27,189 bases of DNA from JBCDBW01 sp039182965. Its GTDB lineage: Bacteria > Verrucomicrobiota > Verrucomicrobiia > Verrucomicrobiales > DEV007. The DNA is taken from NCBI GenBank assembly GCA_039182965.1, contig JBCDBW010000053.1, forward strand, positions 1 to 27,189, in the 5' to 3' direction. Every line of letters starts with the position of its first letter. Positions within the stretch are counted from its first letter, which is position 1. Below the pieces are notes generated by a model, which saw nothing but the letters and a program-made list of their open reading frames with translations, did not search any database and was not told the origin of the DNA. Positions 25,459 to 27,189 of this stretch are shown here, piece by piece. The position numbers were made by a program, and so were the translations under genes.

Positions 25459-27117
25459 ATGGCACGCTTCAGGCCCGATCAACGGGCACAAGGACTCTTC
25501 GTGGAGGTTGATCTGGCCGAGCAGTTGCGGCCAGGGACTCTCGAATATGCAATTGACCGCTTGATCGATGACCGGGTCTCGCCAGACTGGTTCGGCGATC
25601 TCTACGAGAACGATCACGCCGGACGCCGGGCCCTTGATCCGCGGGCCCTCTTGAAGGTCATCCTCTTTGGATACGCTCGAGGCGAAACCAGCTCCCGCGC
25701 TTTGGAATGGGCCTGCAAGAAGAACCTCGTCTTCATGGCGCTCAGCGGCGGTGAACAACCCGATCACTCCACCTTCGCCGCCTTCGTCACCAAACTCAGC
25801 AGCAAAAAGATCGAGCAACTCTTTGCCGAAATCCTGGTGGCCTGCCACGAAGAAGAACTGCTGGGCGGCACCACCTTCGCCCTTGATGGCGTTAAACTGC
25901 CTGCACCGGCGAGCAAGAAGTGGAGCGGTAAAACCGCGGAACTCCTCGCGCGCAAAGAACGCCTGAGCGCCAAGCTGGAAATGAAAATGACCGAGCACCG
26001 TGAAGCCGATCGCCGCAATCACACGAAGAAGAAGAACAAAGCCGCTCATCAGCACGGCGACGATGATGAGCCACCCGCCCTCAAACGTCTGCGCCGGCAG
26101 ATTGAAAACATCTCCCGGCACTGCGAGCAGGAAGGTCCCAAGCAAGGGGCCCGTGGCAAGGAAGTCCAAGGCAACGTCACCGATCCGGACAGCGCCAAAA
26201 TGATGACCGGTCACGGCGTCATCCAAGGATACAACGCCCAGGCGCTCGTCGACGATCATCACCAAATTATCCTCGCCGCCGAAGCCATCGGGCACGGACA
26301 GGATTACGCCAACGTCGCCCCGGTCATGCTTGAAGCCAGAAAGAACGCCCGCAACGCGGGCCTCGGTGACGGCTACTTTGAAGGCAAGGAACTAAGCGCC
26401 GATGCCAACTACCACAGCGAAGAAAACCTGCGCACCTGTGAAGAAGAAAAGCTCGATGCCATTATCCCGGACGGCAACTTCCGCAAACGTGATCCCCAGT
26501 TCGACACTCGTGAGCGTCACAAGGCAAAGGTCCGTCAGATTAAAGACAAGCTTCCCCTCGAAGCCTTCACCTATGACCCCGGTCGCGATCTCTACACTTG
26601 TCCCCAAGGCAAAGAACTCACCCTCTATGCCGCCCGTCACAACACCGGCAAAGGCGCCATCTACCGCCGCTACCGAGCCACTGCGGGAGCCTGAGATGCT
26701 TGTCCCATCGCTTCCCAATGCCTCAGCGCCCGAGCCAAACGCCGCACGCTTGCCTTCCGCGTCGGCAACACCCCACGCAAACTCTGTGAGCGGATGCGTG
26801 AGAAGATCGACACCCCCGATGCACGAAAACGATACGCTCGAAGGGCCGGCATCGTCGAACCAGTCTTCGCCAACATCCGATATTGCAAAGGCATGGACCG
26901 CTTCACCTATCGAGGAAAGAAAAAGGTCAACACACAGTGGCAACTCTTCTGCTTGGTTCATAACCTCGAAAAACTCGCCAAATACGGCAAAAAATACGCC
27001 ACTACACCCCCCTCACCTTCGTCCGTTCACCCTCTTTATCTCACCTGCGCGCTCTCAGGCCTGCTCAATCGACTTCTCGGTCACCTTTTGTTATCCAAGC
27101 GCTCCCTGACTGCCTGA
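25459..27117 (+). pseudogene. IS1182-family transposase interrupted by an in-frame TGA
   Basis: The frame opens at ATG 25459 with a good Shine-Dalgarno AGGA seven bases upstream. It reads through an IS1182-type N-terminal domain (YENDHAGRRALDPRALLKVILFG, split by family motif SSRALEWACKKN) and two DDE aspartates, FALDGVKLP (codon at 25885) and QALVDDHH (codon at 26251). It stops at TGA 26692-26694. The same frame then continues to 27117 with DACPIASQC, RRAGIVEPVFANIRYCKG and VNTQWQLFCLVHNLEKLAKY. The catalytic Glu of the DDE triad is in IVEPVF (codon 26857), beyond the stop. The 411-residue product would therefore lack catalysis; full reading gives 552 codons. The TGA falls where homologues have Cys in CxxCPxxxxC. 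Confidence 0.85.
26692..26694 (+). other. In-frame TGA at a conserved cysteine position
   Basis: No base is gained or lost around this stop: the reading frame before and after is the same. The downstream residues D-A-C-P-I-A-S-Q-C complete a CxxCPxxxxC motif if the TGA is read as cysteine or selenocysteine. A single third-position change from TGC or TGT would produce it. Confidence 0.75.
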
Positions 27118-27189
27118 ACCACCCTCACTCAACTGACTACCAAGCCTCCAAATCCACCCCAAATCAGCGCTATTCGACAGCTACGTTAG

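Larger units (their letters stand above)
25370..27189 (+). mobile_element. IS1182-like insertion sequence, probably inactive
   Basis: The element carries one transposase frame. A candidate left terminal repeat at 25370-25386 (CTGTTGTAAGTGTCGAA) matches the reverse complement of 27173-27189 at 12 of 17 positions, including a perfect TGTCGAA. If right, the element is about 1.8 kb and its right end falls at the window's last base, so the target duplication cannot be seen. The left end lies 85 bp after tRNA-Asp, in intergenic DNA, and no host gene seems to be interrupted. The family call rests on transposase similarity; the exact ends are tentative. Confidence 0.7.

Noticed and set aside
25390..26295. 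301-residue open frame antisense to the transposase
   Set aside because: It mirrors the transposase coding sequence and has no family motif; antisense open frames are expected in GC-rich genes.
26692..26760. Possible bacterial SECIS hairpin after the in-frame TGA
   Set aside because: Only a four-base stem that includes the TGA itself, with mismatches, wobble pairs and a large loop could be drawn; this is not a convincing SECIS.

Overview
The window looks like a chromosomal stretch of a Gram-negative bacterium of the PVC group, most likely Verrucomicrobiota (Opitutae-like). This is an inference from a PEP-CTERM sorting tail, lipopolysaccharide heptose synthesis (hldD), two stacked TatA proteins, several genes lacking obvious Shine-Dalgarno sites, very tight gene packing, and anchored coiled-coil proteins. 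It is mostly housekeeping sequence plus one insertion sequence at the right edge. I see no CRISPR array, prophage or defence island.

Left part (1-6169). The 3' end of a PEP-CTERM protein gene enters on the + strand and converges on a five-gene run on the - strand, read right to left: a pseudo-receiver/TrpF fusion, leuB, obgE and two paralogous GT4 glycosyltransferases. The fusion is the most unusual gene here: an intact phosphoribosylanthranilate isomerase preceded by a response-regulator-like domain that has lost its phosphorylation residues.

Middle (6283-16798). Reading rightwards: uvrA, an exported TPR protein, a class V aminotransferase, then ileS-lspA, which overlap by 4 bp. A small anchored coiled-coil gene lies on the opposite strand between the aminotransferase and ileS. 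Two convergent gene ends (12594-12597 and 16795-16798) share the same interlocked stop tetranucleotide CTAA.

Right-middle (16795-24986). A - strand group holds hldD, a PHP-family phosphatase coupled to it, and a fumarylacetoacetate-hydrolase family enzyme, with a zinc peptidase gene upstream. Tandem tatA genes and a secreted endonuclease/exonuclease/phosphatase-family protein run on the + strand. A - strand block rplS, rnhB, yraN, argA follows, with rplS, rnhB and yraN in a neighbourhood common in bacteria.

Right edge (25211-27189). A tRNA-Asp(GTC) gene is followed by an IS1182-like element. Its transposase frame is broken by one in-frame TGA that sits exactly where the family has the first cysteine of a CxxC-P-x4-C motif. 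The stop lies upstream of the catalytic glutamate, so the element is either dead or needs UGA recoding. The candidate right terminal repeat coincides with the end of the window.
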